Notes under the pieces: model-generated | The model's input: the letters and a program-made list of their open reading frames with translations, nothing else | Database searches by the model: none | Told to the model about the DNA's origin: nothing | Program-made: the position numbers and the translations under genes | In this document: positions 49,300-59,400 of the stretch, in pieces | How the letters are laid out: every line of letters starts with the position of its first letter | How positions within the stretch are numbered: position 1 is the stretch's first letter | NCBI GenBank assembly: GCA_963836375.1 | Contig: CAWIJK010000001.1 | Coordinates: 186,001-250,000 of the forward strand | Length of the DNA: 64,000 nt | DNA from: CAWIJK01 sp963836375 | GTDB taxonomy: Bacteria > Actinomycetota > Acidimicrobiia > Acidimicrobiales > RAAP-2 | Direction: 5' to 3'

Positions 49300-49833
49300 T
49301 CAGCCCCTCTCGTTGTCGCGTCGGGTGAGGGAGAAGACCCGGATCGTACGGTCCGTCCGGCCGTCGTACACCCGGTAGGGCCTCCCGACCGCCATGAACC
49401 GCTCCCAGGCACGCTGGCGGGCCGACCCGTCGAGCGGCCGGGCCAGCACCGGGATCGTCTGACCGCCGACGGCCACCGTCGCCTCGGGGTGGGTGAGGAG
49501 GTTCGCGCTCCACGCCGGGTGGCGTTGCCGGCCGAAGTTGCTCCCGGCCACCAAGACGGCGTCCCCGTCGGGCAGGCCGACGAGGGGGGTGGTGCGCGGC
49601 CGGCCAGAGCGCGACCCGGTGGTGGTCAACAGCAGCATCGGAAGGCCGAAGGGCCCGAGCGCCGTGAAGCGCCCACCCGAGCGAATGAGCAGCCAGCGGT
49701 CGAAGGGCACCATCGTGCGGACGACCCAGGAACCGGCGCGGGTGGCCACGAAGCGTTGGCCGGCGCGGGCCAGCGCCGTGTCGGGCCTGCCCCAGGTCCG
49801 GACGGGAAAGGCGGTGCTCGTCGCGTCCGCCAA
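49300..49833 (-). CDS. Deazaflavin (F420)-dependent nitroreductase family protein
   Basis: A 177-residue protein of the Ddn-like split beta-barrel family that uses reduced F420. LLLTTTGSRSGRPRTTPLVGLPDGDAV is the signature (TTGxxSGxxRxTPL), followed by VLVAGSNFGRQRHPAWSANLL (GSxxGxxxHPxWxxNL), then ATVAVGGQTIPV and RAWERFMAVGRPYRVYDGR near the C-terminus. The match is strong. TTG 49833 is preferred, six bases after the upstream stop; no better start is available. Flanked by two SDR genes in one tight operon, suggesting linked reductions of a quinone, nitro or ketone substrate. Needs F420 made elsewhere in the genome. Confidence 0.85.
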   Translation of the reverse strand: MADATSTAFPVRTWGRPDTALARAGQRFVATRAGSWVVRTMVPFDRWLLIRSGGRFTALGPFGLPMLLLTTTGSRSGRPRTTPLVGLPDGDAVLVAGSNFGRQRHPAWSANLLTHPEATVAVGGQTIPVLARPLDGSARQRAWERFMAVGRPYRVYDGRTDRTIRVFSLTRRDNERG

Positions 49834-49838
49834 CCCGC

Positions 49839-50600
49839 TCAGCGCTCCTGTTCGGTCGGCCGGACCAAGATCTCGTTGATCGACACGTGGCGGGGCTGGG
49901 TGACCGCGTAGGCCACGGCATTGGCGATGTCCTCGCTCCGCAGCATCTCGATCCCGGCGAAATTCTTGGCCATCTGCTCGAGGACCTCGGAACGATTGTG
50001 AAAGGCAAGCTCGGTGGCGGTGGCCCCCGGCTCGACCACCGTGGCCCGGAGGTGCCGGGTCGTGAACTCCTGGCGGAAGGACTCGGTGAAGGCCACCACC
50101 CCCCACTTCGTCGCGTTGTAGACGCCGCTGTCGCGCCGGGCCACGCGGCCGGCAACCGAGCTCACGTTCACAACGTCGGCCACGCCACGGTGGCTGCTCT
50201 CCGCCGCCGTCAGGAGGTGGGGCAGTGCCGCGTGGGTGCAGTAGAAGAGACCGAGGAGGTTGAGGTTGACCATCCGGCGCCACTCGTCGGTCGGCGCCCC
50301 CTCGATCGGGCCGAGGAGCATGACCCCTGCGTTGTTGACCAGGGTGTCCAACCGTCCCTGTTCAGCGATCGTCTGCTCGACCATCCGGCGGACCGCGTTC
50401 TCGTCGGTGACGTCGGTCTCGTGGATCTGGACCTTGACGTCCCCGCCGATGCGCGAGGCCAGGTCTTCGAGGCGGTCCCGCCGCCGGGCGGCCAGGGCCA
50501 GCGCGGCCCCCTCGGCGGCCAGGGCCAGCGCAGTGGCCTCGCCGATCCCGCTGGAGGCCCCGGTGACCAGGGCCACGGTTCCTTCGAGTCGTTCGGGCAT
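49839..50600 (-). CDS. SDR family oxidoreductase (YdfG-like)
   Basis: A 253-residue classical SDR. Motifs are VALVTGASSGIGEATALALA, DTLVNNAGVMLLGP, VNVSSVAGRVARRDSG with the catalytic Ser, and VYNATKWGVVAFTESFRQE with YxxxK. The ARRRDRLEDLA segment after beta2 suggests NADP. ATVVEPGATATEL and the C-terminal VAYAVTQPRHVSINEILVRPTEQ match the YdfG/serine-3-dehydrogenase-like subgroup. ATG 50600 has AGGAGGGGCCC ahead. It is the first gene of the three-gene operon. The physiological substrate is unknown. Confidence 0.9.
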   Translation of the reverse strand: MPERLEGTVALVTGASSGIGEATALALAAEGAALALAARRRDRLEDLASRIGGDVKVQIHETDVTDENAVRRMVEQTIAEQGRLDTLVNNAGVMLLGPIEGAPTDEWRRMVNLNLLGLFYCTHAALPHLLTAAESSHRGVADVVNVSSVAGRVARRDSGVYNATKWGVVAFTESFRQEFTTRHLRATVVEPGATATELAFHNRSEVLEQMAKNFAGIEMLRSEDIANAVAYAVTQPRHVSINEILVRPTEQER

Positions 50601-50694
50601 GGGCCCCTCCTGTCGTCTCGGGCTGTCGTTTGGGGAAGTCGTCTCGGCGAGTGGACGGGCCCGGTCTCGGGTCCGCGTTGGCCGCCCTCACGTT

Positions 50695-53100
50695 CTACAC
50701 GGCCCCGGCGCGGGGCCCCTCCTCGGGGTCGGCCGCCGGTCGCCGGGCCACCGCGGCGGTCGAGGTCAGCCGGCGCCCCGGACCGATCACCCTGACCTCG
50801 CCCACCACGTCGAAACGGCCGCGGAGCCGGATGTCCCCGGCCGAGGCGCCCACGTAGACCGAGAAGCGCCCCGGTTCGACCCGGCGGCGCAGGTCCGGCC
50901 CGCAGAACGAGAGGAGGTCGACGGGGAGCCCGAAGGTGACGCGGGCCGATTCGCCCGGGCCGAGAGCCGCTCGGACGAAGCCCTTGAGCTCCATGACCGG
51001 GCGGGTCACCGAAGCCAGCCGGTCGTGGACGTAGAGCTGCACTACCTCGTCCCCGGGTCGCCCCCCGGTGTTGGCCACCGAGCAGGTCACGGTGACCTCG
51101 CCGTCGACCGCGACCTCCGGCGGGTCCACCGCCAGGTCCGAGTACTCGAAGGTCGTGTAGGAGAGCCCGTGGCCGAAGGGGAAGACCGGCTCGAAGTCCG
51201 CCTGTCGCGGGACACCCATGGCCAGCAGCTTGTGGTTGTAGTAGCGGGGCATTGTGCCGGCCGCGGCGCTGAAGGTGAGCGGTGACCGGCCCAGCGGTTC
51301 GGCGTCCCCGAAGAGCACGTCGACGAGGGCGGCTGCTCCGCCGGCACCCGGGAACCAGGCCTGGACGACGGCGGCCGCCCGGTCCTTGAGGCGGGCGATG
51401 GCGTGGGGGCGCCCGGCGAGCAGGACCACCACCGTCGGGGTCCGCGTGGCGAGCACCGCGTCGGCCAGGGCGGGCTGCACACCGGGGAGGCCCAGATGGG
51501 CCGTGTCGCTCCCCTCCCCGACCGTCCCCAGGTTGAAGTGGCCGGCCCGGTCGCCCAGGACCACGACGGCCAGGTCGGCGGCGGCGGCGGCGGCGGCGGC
51601 CGCCGCGATCCCCCCGGTCTCCTCCCCCCGAACCGAGCAGCCCGGCTCGTGGACCACTCGGTCGGGACCGAGCCGGCCGACGAGGGCGTCGAGGACCGTC
51701 GGGGCGTCCACCCCACCCGCCTGGTCGGCGAAGTGGGTGGAGACGACATGGTTCTCGAAGCTGTAGTTCCCGAAGAGCGCCAGAGGGTCGGCGGCGTTGG
51801 GGCCGAGCACGGCCACCCTCGCCCCTCCCCCCGAGACGTCCGGCGAACCCGGACCGCCCAGGGGCAGGATCCCGGTGTTCTTGAGCAGGACGACCGAACG
51901 CCGGGCAATCTCGGCCCCCAAGGCCGCGTCCTCGGGACGGTTCAGGGCGGCCGGGACCGCGTCCACGTCGACGAAGGGCCGTTCGAACAGGCCGAGCCTG
52001 AACTTGACGCTCAGCACCCGGCCCACGGCCCGGTCGACGTCGGACTGGTCGAGCAGCCCGCGCCGGAGGGCCTCGGGGATGCCGCGGGGATAGTCGACCG
52101 GTGCCGGCAGTTCGACGTCGAGTCCGGCCTGGACGGCCAGGGCGGCGGCCTCGGCGCTGTCGGCAGCCACCTTGTGCAGGTTCTGGAGGAACTGGACGGC
52201 CCCGTAGTCGGCCACGGTGAAACCGCTGAACCCCCACTCGTCGCGCAAGACCCCGGTGAGCAACTGGCGCGACGCCGCCGGTGGTTGGCCGTCTATCTCC
52301 TGGTAGGCGTTCATCAGCGAGAGGGCGCCCCCGTCGCGCACCGCCATCTCGAAGGGCACAAGGAACACGTCGGCCAGCTCGCGTGGACCGATGTGGGCCG
52401 GGGCGAAGTTGCGCCCACCCTCGCTGGACGAGTACCCGCAGAAGTGCTTGAGCGTGGCCACGACCCCGTCGCCCATGTCGCCGTCGGCCCCTCCCTTCGA
52501 ACCCTGCAGGCCGCGTACGTAGGCCGACACGAGCAGGCCCACCAGATAGGGGTCCTCGCCGAACGTCTCTTCGACCCGGCCCCACCGGGCGTCGCGGGCC
52601 ACGTCGGCAACCGGCGCCAGCCCCTGGGTCGCCCCAACGGCCCGCATCTGGCGGCCGATGGCCGCCGTCATCGCCTCGACCAGGCCCGGGTCCCAGGTCG
52701 ACGCCAGGTTGAGGGGGGAAGGGAACGAGGTGGCCCCGGCGAACATGGCCCCCGACAGGCACTCTTCGTGACAGATGGCCGGGATGCCGAGCCTCGTCTC
52801 GCTGGTGAGCCGCCGCTGCACCTCGTTCACCATCCGTGCCCCGGCGGACGGGTCGACCGGGCGGGTGCCGAGCAGGCGGGTGATCTGGCCGACGCCGTTG
52901 GCCAGCGCCTCCTCTGGGGTCCAGGCCGGTGCGCCACCGAAGTTGGTCTGGCTCGGCGCCACTTCGCCGGTGGAGCTGTCGACGGTGAGCCAGACCGAGG
53001 TGAGCTGGGCCACCTTCTCGGTCGGCGACATCCGATCCAGGAGGTCGCGCACCCGCTCCGCCGGGGCCGCCGTCGAGTCCCGGTAGCGCTCACCGCTCAC
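50695..53100 (-). CDS. Glycoside hydrolase family 3 beta-glycosidase
   Basis: An 801-residue GH3 enzyme without signal peptide, so probably cytoplasmic. The N-terminal TIM barrel has LGIPAICHEECLSG, APVADVARDARWGRVEETFGEDP, the KHFCGYSSSEGGRN motif and the nucleophile Asp in GFSGFTVADYGAV. The second domain has VVLGDRAGHFN and LLAGRPHAIA; the C-terminal fibronectin III-like domain includes VAVDGEVTVTCSVANTG. This order fits beta-glucosidase/beta-xylosidase members. Being divergent from xylA-xylB suggests intracellular hydrolysis of xylo-oligosaccharides, which is inference from context. GTG 53100 is the start. Confidence 0.88.
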   Translation of the reverse strand: MSGERYRDSTAAPAERVRDLLDRMSPTEKVAQLTSVWLTVDSSTGEVAPSQTNFGGAPAWTPEEALANGVGQITRLLGTRPVDPSAGARMVNEVQRRLTSETRLGIPAICHEECLSGAMFAGATSFPSPLNLASTWDPGLVEAMTAAIGRQMRAVGATQGLAPVADVARDARWGRVEETFGEDPYLVGLLVSAYVRGLQGSKGGADGDMGDGVVATLKHFCGYSSSEGGRNFAPAHIGPRELADVFLVPFEMAVRDGGALSLMNAYQEIDGQPPAASRQLLTGVLRDEWGFSGFTVADYGAVQFLQNLHKVAADSAEAAALAVQAGLDVELPAPVDYPRGIPEALRRGLLDQSDVDRAVGRVLSVKFRLGLFERPFVDVDAVPAALNRPEDAALGAEIARRSVVLLKNTGILPLGGPGSPDVSGGGARVAVLGPNAADPLALFGNYSFENHVVSTHFADQAGGVDAPTVLDALVGRLGPDRVVHEPGCSVRGEETGGIAAAAAAAAAADLAVVVLGDRAGHFNLGTVGEGSDTAHLGLPGVQPALADAVLATRTPTVVVLLAGRPHAIARLKDRAAAVVQAWFPGAGGAAALVDVLFGDAEPLGRSPLTFSAAAGTMPRYYNHKLLAMGVPRQADFEPVFPFGHGLSYTTFEYSDLAVDPPEVAVDGEVTVTCSVANTGGRPGDEVVQLYVHDRLASVTRPVMELKGFVRAALGPGESARVTFGLPVDLLSFCGPDLRRRVEPGRFSVYVGASAGDIRLRGRFDVVGEVRVIGPGRRLTSTAAVARRPAADPEEGPRAGAV

Positions 53101-53351
53101 GGGAGCGAGCCTGCCACGGGCGGGTCAGCGGCGGCCCGGCGACCTGGGTCCCGCACCGCCGAACCTCCACGAAGAACACTGGCGTGCGTCCCCACCCGGG
53201 CGAGGGGGGTTGCCCGGGCGAGGCGCACGTCAGTCCGAGGGTTGGCACCTCCAGGCTGGGCCCGGACGGCACTCCCCCCTTCTTGAGGCCCCTGCTGACA
53301 GGGGCGTCTCGTTCACTATGAACCTTCGGCGGCCCAAGTGCACCCAATTTC

Positions 53352-53364
53352 CCGAAGATTTCGG
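53352..53364. promoter_or_regulatory. Inverted repeat in the GH3-xylA control region
   Basis: CCGAA and TTCGG flank GAT, a 13-bp near-palindrome in the lower-GC centre of the divergent region. Candidate regulator site. Confidence 0.4.
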
Positions 53365-53383
53365 ACCAGAACGACATTTGTAA

Positions 53384-53403
53384 CGTTCGTGCCGACACGA
53401 ACG
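53384..53403. promoter_or_regulatory. Perfect 8-bp inverted repeat in the GH3-xylA control region
   Basis: CGTTCGTG and CACGAACG flank CCGA. The size and symmetry suit a dimeric sugar-responsive repressor (ROK, LacI or GntR type), but no regulator gene is nearby. The half-site orientation is opposite to a LexA box. Confidence 0.5.
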
Positions 53404-53728
53404 AGGAACTTTTGCACCTCCCGGCGCCGATTCCAGGCGCAGGGAAGGCCCAGGTGTCCCATCGGGGCCGACCGGAGCCCGCCGACGGTCGATGGTGCCT
53501 CCCCTCCGCCCTCTTCGGTGCGAAATCGTCACTCCGGTCGACCGGTGGGGGGCTGGCACCGGCCCCGTGGGCCCACCCGGTCCGCCACCGAGCCGGGCAG
53601 GCCACCCCGGCCGGCGCCACAATGGGCGGGGGGCTCGGGTCCGGGCGTCGGCGTCGGGCCGAACGGGACCGTCGCGGCGGGCAAGCCGCCCCGGGGCGGG
53701 CCGCCCCTGGGTGCGAGAGGAGGCCAAC

Positions 53729-54889
53729 GTGCCCGAGGAGTACCAGCCCGTCCCCGAGGACCACTTCACCTTCGGCCTCTGGACGGTGGGCAACCGGGGG
53801 CGAGATCCGTTCGGCCTCGAGGTCCGCCCCCCGCTCGACCCGGTCGACGTCGTTCACCGCCTGGCCGAGCTCGGTGCCTACGGCGTGAACTTCCACGACA
53901 GCGACCTGGTGCCCGAGGGATCGGCACCAGCCGACCGGGACGCCATCGTCAAGCGCTTCCGGCGGGCGCTCGACGAGACCGGCATGCGGGTCCCGATGGC
54001 GACGACCAATCTCTTCTCGCTCCCGGTCTTCCGGGAGGGGGCCTTCACGGCGAACGACCCGCAGGTTCGGCGCTTCGCGCTGGCCAAGACCCTCAACGCC
54101 ATCGACCTCGGGGTGGAGCTCGGGGCCGGGGTCTTCGTCCTATGGGGGGGTCGGGAGGGTGTCGAGTGCGACGCGGCCAAAGAGGTCGGGGTCGCGCTCG
54201 ATCGCTACGCCGAGGCGGTGAACCACCTCTGTGCCTACGCGCGGGACCGGGGCCACCCGCTGAGGTTCGCCATCGAACCCAAGCCGAACGAGCCCCGGGG
54301 CGACCTCTTCTTGCCCACGGTAGGCCATGCCCTGGCCTTCATCGAGCGGCTGGAATGGCCCGGCATGGTCGGGGTGAACCCCGAGTTCGCCCACGAGACC
54401 ATGTCGGGCCTGTCCTTCCACCACGCCGTGGCCCAGGCCCTCTGGGCGGGCAAGCTCTTCCACATCGATCTCAACGGTCAGCGCGCGGCCAAGTTCGATC
54501 AGGACTTCCGCTTCGGCTCGGAGGGGGTCCGCGACGCCTTCTACCTGGTCAAGCTGCTCGAAGAGCACGAGTGGGACGGCATGCGCCATTTCGACGCACA
54601 CCCCTACCGGACCGAGGACGCCGACGGCGTGTGGGACTTCGCCCGGGGTTGCATGCGCACCTACCTCATCCTGGCCGACAAGGCCCGCCGGTTCTCCTCG
54701 GACCCCGACATCGCCGAGGCCCGCGCCGTGGCCATGGCGGACCGGCTCTCGGAGCCGACCGTTCCGGAGGGTACGACGCTTGAGGACCTCCGCCGGGCGC
54801 CGGTCGACCTCGCCCGCCTCTCGGACCAGGGCTACGGCCACGAACGGCTGGACCAACTGGTGACCGAGCTCCTGCTCGGTGTCCGCTGA
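53729..54889 (+). CDS. xylA: Xylose isomerase
   Basis: A 386-residue class I (actinobacterial-type) xylose isomerase converting D-xylose to D-xylulose with two divalent metals. It begins with FTFGLWTVGNRGRDPFG as in Streptomyces enzymes. Catalytic His56 and Asp59 lie in GVNFHDSDLVP, the active-site Trp in VLWGGREGVE, metal ligands in FAIEPKPNEPRGD and VNPEFAHETMSGL, and HIDLNGQRAAKFDQDFRFG closes the site. GTG 53729 follows GAGGAGG. xylB is 21 bases downstream, forming a classical xylAB operon. The GH3 gene is divergent and could supply xylose. Confidence 0.95.
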   Translation: MPEEYQPVPEDHFTFGLWTVGNRGRDPFGLEVRPPLDPVDVVHRLAELGAYGVNFHDSDLVPEGSAPADRDAIVKRFRRALDETGMRVPMATTNLFSLPVFREGAFTANDPQVRRFALAKTLNAIDLGVELGAGVFVLWGGREGVECDAAKEVGVALDRYAEAVNHLCAYARDRGHPLRFAIEPKPNEPRGDLFLPTVGHALAFIERLEWPGMVGVNPEFAHETMSGLSFHHAVAQALWAGKLFHIDLNGQRAAKFDQDFRFGSEGVRDAFYLVKLLEEHEWDGMRHFDAHPYRTEDADGVWDFARGCMRTYLILADKARRFSSDPDIAEARAVAMADRLSEPTVPEGTTLEDLRRAPVDLARLSDQGYGHERLDQLVTELLLGVR

Positions 54890-54910
54890 GGCCCGGCTCC
54901 TCGCACAACG

Positions 54911-56347
54911 ATGCCCGTCGTCTGCGGGATCGATTCGTCGACCCAGTCAACCAAGCTCCAGCTGCGCGACGCCGAGACCGGCGCGGTGCTGGCCCAGACC
55001 CGCCACCCCCACCCCCCGACGACCCCGCCCCGCTCAGAACAGGACCCCGGCGCGTGGTGGGAGTCGCTGCGCACCCAGCTGGCGTCGGCCACCGAGGGCC
55101 GGGGCGATGAGCCGGTGGCCCTGAGCGTGGCCGCCCAACAGCACGGGATGGTGGTCCTCGGCCACGACGGCGCCGTCCTGCGTCCGGCCAAGCTGTGGAA
55201 CGACACAGAGTCGGCACCCGACGCCGACGCGCTGGTGCCCCGGCTCGGGGGGCCCGCCCGGTGGGCGGCGCTCACCGGGAGCGTGCCGGGTCCGGCGTTC
55301 ACGATCACCAAGCTGGCCTGGCTGGCCCGGGTGGAACCGAAGATCCATGCGCGGGTGGCCCGGGTCCTGCTCCCGCACGACTGGCTGACCTGGCAGCTGT
55401 CGGGGTCGGTGGTCACCGACCGGGGCGACGCCTCGGGCACCGGCTACTTCTCCGCGGTCACCGACACCTTCTTGCCCGAGGTCCTCGGGCTGGTCGGCCT
55501 CGACGAGTCGGCCGTCCCCCGCCTCGCCGGGCCGTCCGAGGCGGTGGGCGAATGGGGGCGAGCCGCGGTGGCCGCCGGGACCGGCGACAACATGGCCGTC
55601 GCCCTCGGGGTGGGCCTCGAGGCCGGTGACGTCGTCGTGTCCGTCGGCACCTCGGGCACGGTCTTCGCCCTGAGCGACCGCCCCAGCGCCGACCCCACCG
55701 GGGCGGTGGCCGGCTTTGCCGACGCCACCGGTCGGTTCCTGCCCCTGGTCTGCACCCTCAACGCGGCTCGGGTCACCGACGCCGTCGCCCGGCTGCTCGA
55801 TGTTGACGGCGACGGCTTCGACCGGCTGGCCCTGGCCGGGCCCCCCGGCGCCGGCGGCCTGGTCCTCCTTCCCTACCTCGACGGGGAGCGGACCCCCAAC
55901 CGGCCGGGAGCCACCGGTGTGCTCCTTGGGCTCCGCTCCGACGTCTCCCGGGCCGACCTGGCCCGCGCCGCGGTCGAAGGGGTGGTGTGCGGTCTGCTCG
56001 ACGGGCTCGACGCCCTGGGGGCCGCCGGGGTCGACACGGCCTCGGGCCGACTGCTGCTGGTCGGCGGGGGCGCCCGCTCGGCCGCCTACCGCCAGATCCT
56101 GGCCGACCTGTCCGGGCGCCAGGTCACCGTCCCCGACGGTGACGAGCTGGCGGCGGCCGGGGCCTGCGTCCAGGCCGCCACGCTCAGCACCGGTGCCACG
56201 GCGGCCGAGGTGGCCGAAGCCTGGGCCCTCGGGGGTGGGGTCACCGTCGATCCGGCCGGTCTGTCCGAGCGCGCCGCCGTGCGCGCCGCCTACCGGGCGG
56301 CCCGGGACGCCGAGGTGGGTGGCTCCCCCCGGGGGGCCCGGATCTAG
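54911..56347 (+). CDS. xylB: Xylulokinase
   Basis: A 478-residue FGGY kinase making D-xylulose 5-phosphate. The N-terminal motif is VCGIDSSTQSTKLQLRD, the substrate-loop signature SVAAQQHGMVVLGHDG is typical of XylB (QQHG), AKLWNDTES follows, GTGDNMAVALGVG holds the catalytic Asp, and LLLVGGGARSAAYRQILADLSG is the adenosine motif. ATG 54911 is 21 bases after the xylA stop. Together they feed xylose into the pentose phosphate pathway. The C-terminus is full length. Confidence 0.93.
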   Translation: MPVVCGIDSSTQSTKLQLRDAETGAVLAQTRHPHPPTTPPRSEQDPGAWWESLRTQLASATEGRGDEPVALSVAAQQHGMVVLGHDGAVLRPAKLWNDTESAPDADALVPRLGGPARWAALTGSVPGPAFTITKLAWLARVEPKIHARVARVLLPHDWLTWQLSGSVVTDRGDASGTGYFSAVTDTFLPEVLGLVGLDESAVPRLAGPSEAVGEWGRAAVAAGTGDNMAVALGVGLEAGDVVVSVGTSGTVFALSDRPSADPTGAVAGFADATGRFLPLVCTLNAARVTDAVARLLDVDGDGFDRLALAGPPGAGGLVLLPYLDGERTPNRPGATGVLLGLRSDVSRADLARAAVEGVVCGLLDGLDALGAAGVDTASGRLLLVGGGARSAAYRQILADLSGRQVTVPDGDELAAAGACVQAATLSTGATAAEVAEAWALGGGVTVDPAGLSERAAVRAAYRAARDAEVGGSPRGARI

Positions 56348-56457
56348 CCCGGGGGGCGCAGTACGTTGGGCACCGTGGCCTCGGGCCCTTCAGGACCGCG
56401 CAACGCCGTCGACGGGGCGCCGACGCGTGCTGCCCGATCGACCGAGGGGTCGCGCCG

Positions 56458-59400
56458 GTGACCCGGGCCCGGGCCCACGAGCAGGGCGAGGCGGTGGCGG
56501 CCCGGCGCTACACCCTGGCCGGCCTGGCCTGGTGCACGGTGGTCGCCGGCATCGTGGTCGCCTTCAACGGCCACCTCACCTTGACGTCGCTGATCGGCCT
56601 CGGTCCGGTGATCACCGCCGCCTACGGCGGACGCCTCCGGACCCTGGCGGTGGCGGTCTACGCCGTCGCCATGGCGGTGCTGGTCGGGCTCTCGGCTCCG
56701 GTCGTCAACAAGGACGAATGGACCAGGGTCGGGATCGTGGCCATCTGCGGGGTTGTGGCGCTGTGGCTGGCCACCTTGCGGGTCCGGCGCCAGTCCCTGC
56801 TCAAAGCGGCCCTGGAGGGGGAGGCCCGCGAACGCCGGCGGCGCCAGAACGCCGAGGCGGACGAGCGCCTCTACCGACTGGCCGGCGCCTTGGCGGCGGC
56901 CGTCACCCCCGACCAGGTGGCCGAGACCGCGTTCGAGGCGGTCCGGGCCGAGTTCGACGCCTCGGCCGGCATCCTGAGCGTCCTGACCGGACGGGGGACC
57001 CTGCGTTCGAGCTGGTCGTTCGGCTACCGGCCCGGGGTGCTCGAACGGTGGGGGGAGGTCCCGCTCGACCCGGCCCACCCGGTCACCGCGGTCGTCGTGG
57101 ACAGGATCCCCCGCTTCATCGAATCGGTGGACGAGTTCGCCGAGCACTGGCCGCTCATCGCCGACACCCTCATGGCCAGCGACCAGCAGTCGCTGGCCAT
57201 GCTGCCCCTGGTGGTCTCCGATCGGGCCGTCGGGTCACTGGCCATCAGCTGGGCCGAACCCCGCCTGTTCGACGACGAGGAGAAGAGCTTCCTCGAGACC
57301 CTGGCCGGTCAGGCCGGCCAGGCCCTCGAGCGGGCCCGCCTCACCCTGATCGAGCTCGACGACGCCCTGCGGGCCGTCCGACTCCAGCAACTCAGCTCGG
57401 CCCTGGCCCGGGCGGCGACGCCCGAGGAGGTGGCGGCGGCGGGGATCATCGAGGGGATCTCGGCCCTCGGGGCCCGGGGCGGCACGGTGCGAGTGCCCGA
57501 CCCGACCGGCGAGCACCTGCATCTGGTGGCCGCCGGTGGGGACCCCGGGCCATCGGTTCCCGATGTCACCCCGATTCCGGGGACCCCCGGCGGCGAGGCC
57601 CTCGTCAGTGCCACCCCGATCTACCTGTCCGGGCGGCGGGATCTCGCCGCCCACTTCCCCCGGGTCAGCGACCGCACGGGCGAGGTGGGCGACGGGGCGC
57701 TGGTCTTTCTGCCCCTGACCGGCCGTGAGGGCCCGATCGGCGTGTTGGCGCTGATTTTCGGCGCACCCAAGGCCTTCAGCGCGCCGGAGCGACGCTTCCT
57801 CGAGACCCTGGCCGGCCAGTGCGCGCAGTCCTTGGAGCGGGCCCGCCTCTTCGAGCTCGAACGCTGGGCCCGGCGCGACGCCGAAGCGGCGCGCGAGCGC
57901 TTGGCGCTCCTCTCGGAGGTGACCGGCCTGCTGAACTCGTCACTCGACCCGGCGGCCGTCGTCGAGGAGCTGGTCGACCTGATCGTCGGCCGGTTGGCCG
58001 ACGGGTGTGCCGTGCTGGTGGCGACCCCCGAGGGCCTGAGGCGCCAACTGGTCCGGGGTCACGGGGTCCGCGGCGACGGGGACGGCCGGTCGCCGTCCGA
58101 GGCGGCGGTCCCCTTCGAGGCGGGCTCGCCGGCCGCCGTGGCCTTCCGTACCGGTGAGCCCCAGCTGGCCCCCCTCACCCCCGACGTCCTGCGCGAGGCC
58201 CGAGTCGGTGTCGACATCGTCACCGGGACCCCGACCTCACTGGCCGTCCCGCTCACGGCCGGCGGCCGCAGGATCGGGGTCATGAGCTTCCTGACCGGTC
58301 CGCGCCACCCCGACTTCGGGCCCGACGAGATCTCCTTGGCCATGGAGGTCGCGTCGCGGGCCGGCATCGCCCTCGACAACGCGCAGCGCTACCAGCGCGA
58401 GCGTGAGGTGGCCGAGGTGCTCCAGCGCGCCGTGCTGCCCGATCGCCTGGTCGAGTCGCCGGGTCTGACGCTCGACGCCGAGTACCGGCCCGGCCAGGTC
58501 GGCACCTACGCCGGAGGCGACTGGTACGACGCCATCGACCTGGGGGACGGGCGAATCTTCTTCAGCGTCGGCGATGTCATGGGCAAGGGCCCGTCGGCCG
58601 CCGCCCTGATGGGGCAGGTCCGGAGCGCCCTGCGCGCCTACGCCGTCGTCCTCGGCGACCCGGCGGCGGCCGTCGAGTCGCTCGACCGCCTGCTCGACAC
58701 CTTGGGGGAGGACCGGCTGATCACCGCCCTGGCTGGGGTGATCGACCCGTCGACCGGCGAGGTCTCGATGGCCAACGCCGGCCACCCGCCGCCGCTCCTG
58801 GTCCGCCGGGCGGGGCCGGTGGAAGAGGTCGCCGGCGGGCGCTCGATGATCCTGGCGTCGGGGGTGAGCCGGGGCGGACGCACGTCGTACCGGTTCTCGC
58901 TCGCCCGCGGTGACACGCTGGTTTGCTACTCCGACGGCCTGGTCGAACGCCGGGGCGAGCCGATCACCGTCGGTGTGGAGCGCCTGGCCCGCGAGGTGGC
59001 CCGCCTGCGCGCGTCGGGGCCGGACCCCGCCGAGGGCTGGGCCGGCCGGTTGGCCGACGTGTTGACGTCGGACTACGACACCGATGACGACGTGGTGGTG
59101 CTGGCCCTGCACTTCTCGGGTCTCCACGAGGCCGGCGGGAGCACGGCCCCGCGTCTCGAACTCGCCTCGGCGGCGGCCAGCCCGACCGCGGCCCGCCGGT
59201 GGATCGGCGCCCGACTGGGTGACCTCCCCGACCACCTGGTCCACACGGCGGCCCTCCTCACCTCCGAACTGGTCAGCAACGCCGTGCTGCACGCCGGCAC
59301 CCCGCTCGTCGTCTCGGTCCACCGGAGCAGCGACCGGGTGCGGGTCGACGTGGCCGACGCCAGCCCGACATTGCCGAGGGTCAAGGCCTACGGTCGCGAC

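Larger units (their letters stand above)
53101..53728. other. Long divergent control region between GH3 and xylA genes
   Basis: 628 bases with no convincing gene. The middle (about 53310-53420) is clearly less GC-rich than the rest and holds two inverted repeats listed separately, so promoters for both directions are probably there. The part nearer xylA (53430-53715) is very GC-rich and looks like a long leader; frames open through it code for low-complexity sequence. Confidence 0.6.

Noticed and set aside
53384..53403. Second LexA box
   Set aside because: The half-sites are in the opposite order (GTTCG before CGAAC) and the neighbours are sugar genes.
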